A DNA stretch of 64,000 bases from contig NZ_CP132543.1 in the NCBI RefSeq assembly GCF_030845195.1, positions 2,311,501-2,375,500 on the forward strand. The letters are read 5' to 3'. The notes beneath the pieces are model-generated. The model saw nothing but the letters and a program-made list of their open reading frames with translations, had not been told where the DNA came from and ran no database searches. This document shows positions 62,116-64,000 of the stretch, in pieces. The translations under genes were made by a program, and so were the position numbers. The first letter of the stretch is position 1, and each line of letters begins with the position of its first letter. This stretch comes from Sanyastnella coralliicola. Lineage in GTDB: Bacteria; Bacteroidota; Bacteroidia; Flavobacteriales_D; Sanyastnellaceae.

Positions 62116-63528
62116 TTATTTCCCGCTCCCCTTAAGCACGATAAGTATCGTGTAGAACAGAATCTTAAAGTCTACGGCTAGGCTCATGTTTTCAATGTAG
62201 AGTAGATCGTACTTCAGACGTGCGATCATTTCGTCTACGTTTTCTGCGTAGCCGTATTTGACTTGGCCCCATGAGGTGATGCCAGGACGAACCTTGTGTA
62301 GGTGGCGGTAGTGTGGTGCTTTTTCGGTGATTCGGTCGATGTAGAACTGGCGTTCTGGACGTGGACCTACGAGTGCCATCTCCCCTTTCATGACATTCAC
62401 GAATTGTGGGAGCTCATCCATTCTTGTTTTGCGGAGGAACCTTCCGATCGGTGTGATACGGCTATCAGCACTACTTGAGAGCTGTGGACCGTTCTTCTCC
62501 GCATCTTGATACATCGTTCGGAACTTAATGATCTTGAATGGCTTGCCATGGATTCCGATGCGTTCTTGAACGAAGAAAATCGGTCCTTTCGAAGAGGTCT
62601 TGACGAGGATGGCGAGCACCAAGTATACTGGCGTCAGTAACGCTACGGCAATCGCTGAGAATACGATATCCATCACACGCTTGATGCTGAATTGCCATGC
62701 CGGCATGATCTCTTGGTTCACTTCGATCAGTGGCGCTCCGAAGATGCTCGTCATCTTCACTGAACCGCGCATGATATCGTGAATACCTGGGATGATTTTC
62801 ACCTTCACGCCTTGTCCTTCAAGCATGTTGAGGATGGCGCCAATTTCTTTGTGATCTGAAGATTCAACCGCAAGGATGACTTCCTCTACGTTCTTCAACT
62901 TGATCAATTCAGGAAGACGCTGGTACTGCCCTAAATACGGCATGTACTTGCTTAGCAGATCGTCTTTCCCATTCACTCGCACGAAACCAAGGAACTTGAA
63001 CCCAGGCGACTTGCGCATGGCTTTGATCTCTTCATACATCGCTAAAGCGCGCTCGTTTCCACCCACGATAATGGTATTGAACCCAATTTCGCGACTGTGG
63101 ATCCGTTTCACTGTGCGCGTGGTGAGCATGTAGCGAAGCGTGAAAGTCAAAAGGAAATGCGCCCCGAATAGTACCAACAAGGATTGGTAGTAATCACGGT
63201 ACGAGGTAATCTGATCGTTCAGAAGTAAGACAAAGAACAACGGAATCACTCCCAACATGGTGATCCATAGCGTTTGACTCAGCTCCTTCAGACGGTGTCT
63301 CCGGTAGATGTGATTGTACTGTCCTACCATGGTGTAGAGCGTGACCCAGAAGATGGGAATCAGCAAGAGACCATAATAGAAGTTGTCGTTAAACTCCAAC
63401 GGGATGTCATATCCGTACTTGTTGGATTCGATGACCTTCTTTCGGAAAATGTAGAGCACGGTCCATGCCGCAGAGGCGCTGAGCCAGTCTGCGATAAGAT
63501 ACTTTACGACCTGTTGCCCTTTGTTCAT
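62116..63528 (-). CDS. Polyprenyl glycosylphosphotransferase (exopolysaccharide initiation)
   Basis: A 470-aa protein from the ATG at 63528. Four or five N-terminal helices lead into a nucleotide-sugar-like CoA-binding fold ([20 protein letters not shown]). A further helix (~282-302) starts the bacterial sugar transferase domain: [63 protein letters not shown]. It transfers a sugar-1-phosphate to undecaprenyl phosphate to start EPS or O-antigen-like synthesis. Its start overlaps the stop of the upstream gene (TGATG), so translation is coupled. Confidence 0.9.
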   Translation of the reverse strand: MNKGQQVVKYLIADWLSASAAWTVLYIFRKKVIESNKYGYDIPLEFNDNFYYGLLLIPIFWVTLYTMVGQYNHIYRRHRLKELSQTLWITMLGVIPLFFVLLLNDQITSYRDYYQSLLVLFGAHFLLTFTLRYMLTTRTVKRIHSREIGFNTIIVGGNERALAMYEEIKAMRKSPGFKFLGFVRVNGKDDLLSKYMPYLGQYQRLPELIKLKNVEEVILAVESSDHKEIGAILNMLEGQGVKVKIIPGIHDIMRGSVKMTSIFGAPLIEVNQEIMPAWQFSIKRVMDIVFSAIAVALLTPVYLVLAILVKTSSKGPIFFVQERIGIHGKPFKIIKFRTMYQDAEKNGPQLSSSADSRITPIGRFLRKTRMDELPQFVNVMKGEMALVGPRPERQFYIDRITEKAPHYRHLHKVRPGITSWGQVKYGYAENVDEMIARLKYDLLYIENMSLAVDFKILFYTILIVLKGSGK

Positions 63529-64000
63529 CAAAAGTGTACGATCTTGATATTATCGAAGTAGAGCTCTACCTCTTTTCCAGATTCATCTTCCACCGACTCA
63601 ATGAAGACTTCGAAATCACTGAAGGTCGAATACGTAGCAGCGATGGTACTGAGATCCACATAGACCTTATTCCACTCTTCTTCACCTGCGTCGTTGGTGG
63701 TTGGATTCAATATCACGAGATACTCTCGCTCAGTAGAAGCAGGACTCACTGCTAGCAGTCCGACTGCCATCGAGTTGTTGCTTCTGAAGTTCATTTCGAG
63801 GTATGACAGACGGTTACCTGGTAGATCGAAATCTTGCTCGTTGGTCACGATACGCGTCAACGCCTCATCCGCAGTCAATGTGGCCAGTCCTGATCCATCG
63901 CCTTCGAACACCACCGCATCGTCCGTAGTACGCACGATCTCTCCTTCCACACCGATATCGACAGTGAACACTGTGTTGTTTTCGAAATCATCGACGTTGA
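63528..64000 (-). CDS. Secreted beta-sandwich-like protein, 5' end beyond window
   Basis: The frame is open from the right edge (64000) through NVDDFENNTVF to the stop at 63528-63530; the N-terminus is not in the window. The visible ~155 residues form a jelly-roll-like C-terminal domain (LSYLEMNFRSNNSMAVGLLAV ... WNKVYVDLSTIAATYSTFSDFEVFIES ... ELYFDNIKIVHF), as in carbohydrate-binding or lipoprotein domains near EPS genes. It is translationally coupled with the glycosylphosphotransferase gene. Confidence 0.65.
   Translation of the reverse strand, partial: NVDDFENNTVFTVDIGVEGEIVRTTDDAVVFEGDGSGLATLTADEALTRIVTNEQDFDLPGNRLSYLEMNFRSNNSMAVGLLAVSPASTEREYLVILNPTTNDAGEEEWNKVYVDLSTIAATYSTFSDFEVFIESVEDESGKEVELYFDNIKIVHF

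Overview
The window looks like a chromosome segment of a member of Bacteroidota, most likely a marine Flavobacteriales lineage related to Cryomorphaceae or Schleiferiaceae. The evidence is type IX secretion (T9SS) sorting domains of both type A and type B, SprB, HYR and GCTDP...CNYD surface-protein repeats, Bacteroidota-style TAnnTTTG -7 promoter elements, DUF5686, DUF6268, Pycsar-effector (PycTM) and HYC_CC_PP families, and a tmRNA whose tag ends in YALAA. Lineage below phylum is inference.

Layout. 1-5.2 kb: the 5' part of a giant secreted repeat adhesin (minus strand, runs off the left edge). 5.4-15.2 kb: a glycerophosphodiesterase, a Pmp3-like lipoprotein, an FKBP isomerase, a Rossmann reductase, a secreted arginine/agmatine deiminase-family protein with a Cys-rich repeat tail, a BNR-repeat T9SS protein and a SulP transporter. 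15.4-33 kb: many short independent genes (SDR, AraC, TerB-like, DUF5686, lectin/T9SS type B, CDF-holin-SPFH-zinc-ribbon operon, response regulator, enoyl-CoA hydratase family, secreted proteins of unknown function). Almost every intergenic gap here is filled with degenerate tandem repeats of about 7 nt in several sequence families.

42.5-32.6 kb, minus strand: a compact six-gene operon, ppk1 - class III nucleotide cyclase - SdiA-regulated-like lipoprotein - metallophosphatase/kinase-like/beta-barrel fusion - HD-PycTM protein - DUF6268 barrel. A polyphosphate kinase, a membrane cyclase and a protein carrying the Pycsar effector domain are therefore probably co-transcribed. This is my best candidate for an undescribed system.

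44.5-57.8 kb: a heavy-metal (copper/silver-type) efflux island with an HMA-AraC regulator, HMA-MauE/DoxX protein, HYC_CC_PP protein, CusA, TolC-type channel, CusB with HMBD and DUF3347 domains, DUF305, DUF3347, a 38-aa membrane peptide, a dead IS1595-type transposase and a CPH-type P-type ATPase. Its codon choice looks different from its neighbours (more CCG and CGG) and it contains none of the heptad repeats, which suggests recent acquisition.

58-64 kb: a T9SS protein, tmRNA (ssrA) with a decayed second copy of its 3' end and terminator, a frameshifted MerC-like gene divergent from a Fur-family repressor with two perfect 15-nt palindromes between them, and a polyprenyl-glycosylphosphotransferase coupled to an upstream gene that runs off the right edge. 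No tRNA, rRNA or CRISPR array was seen.
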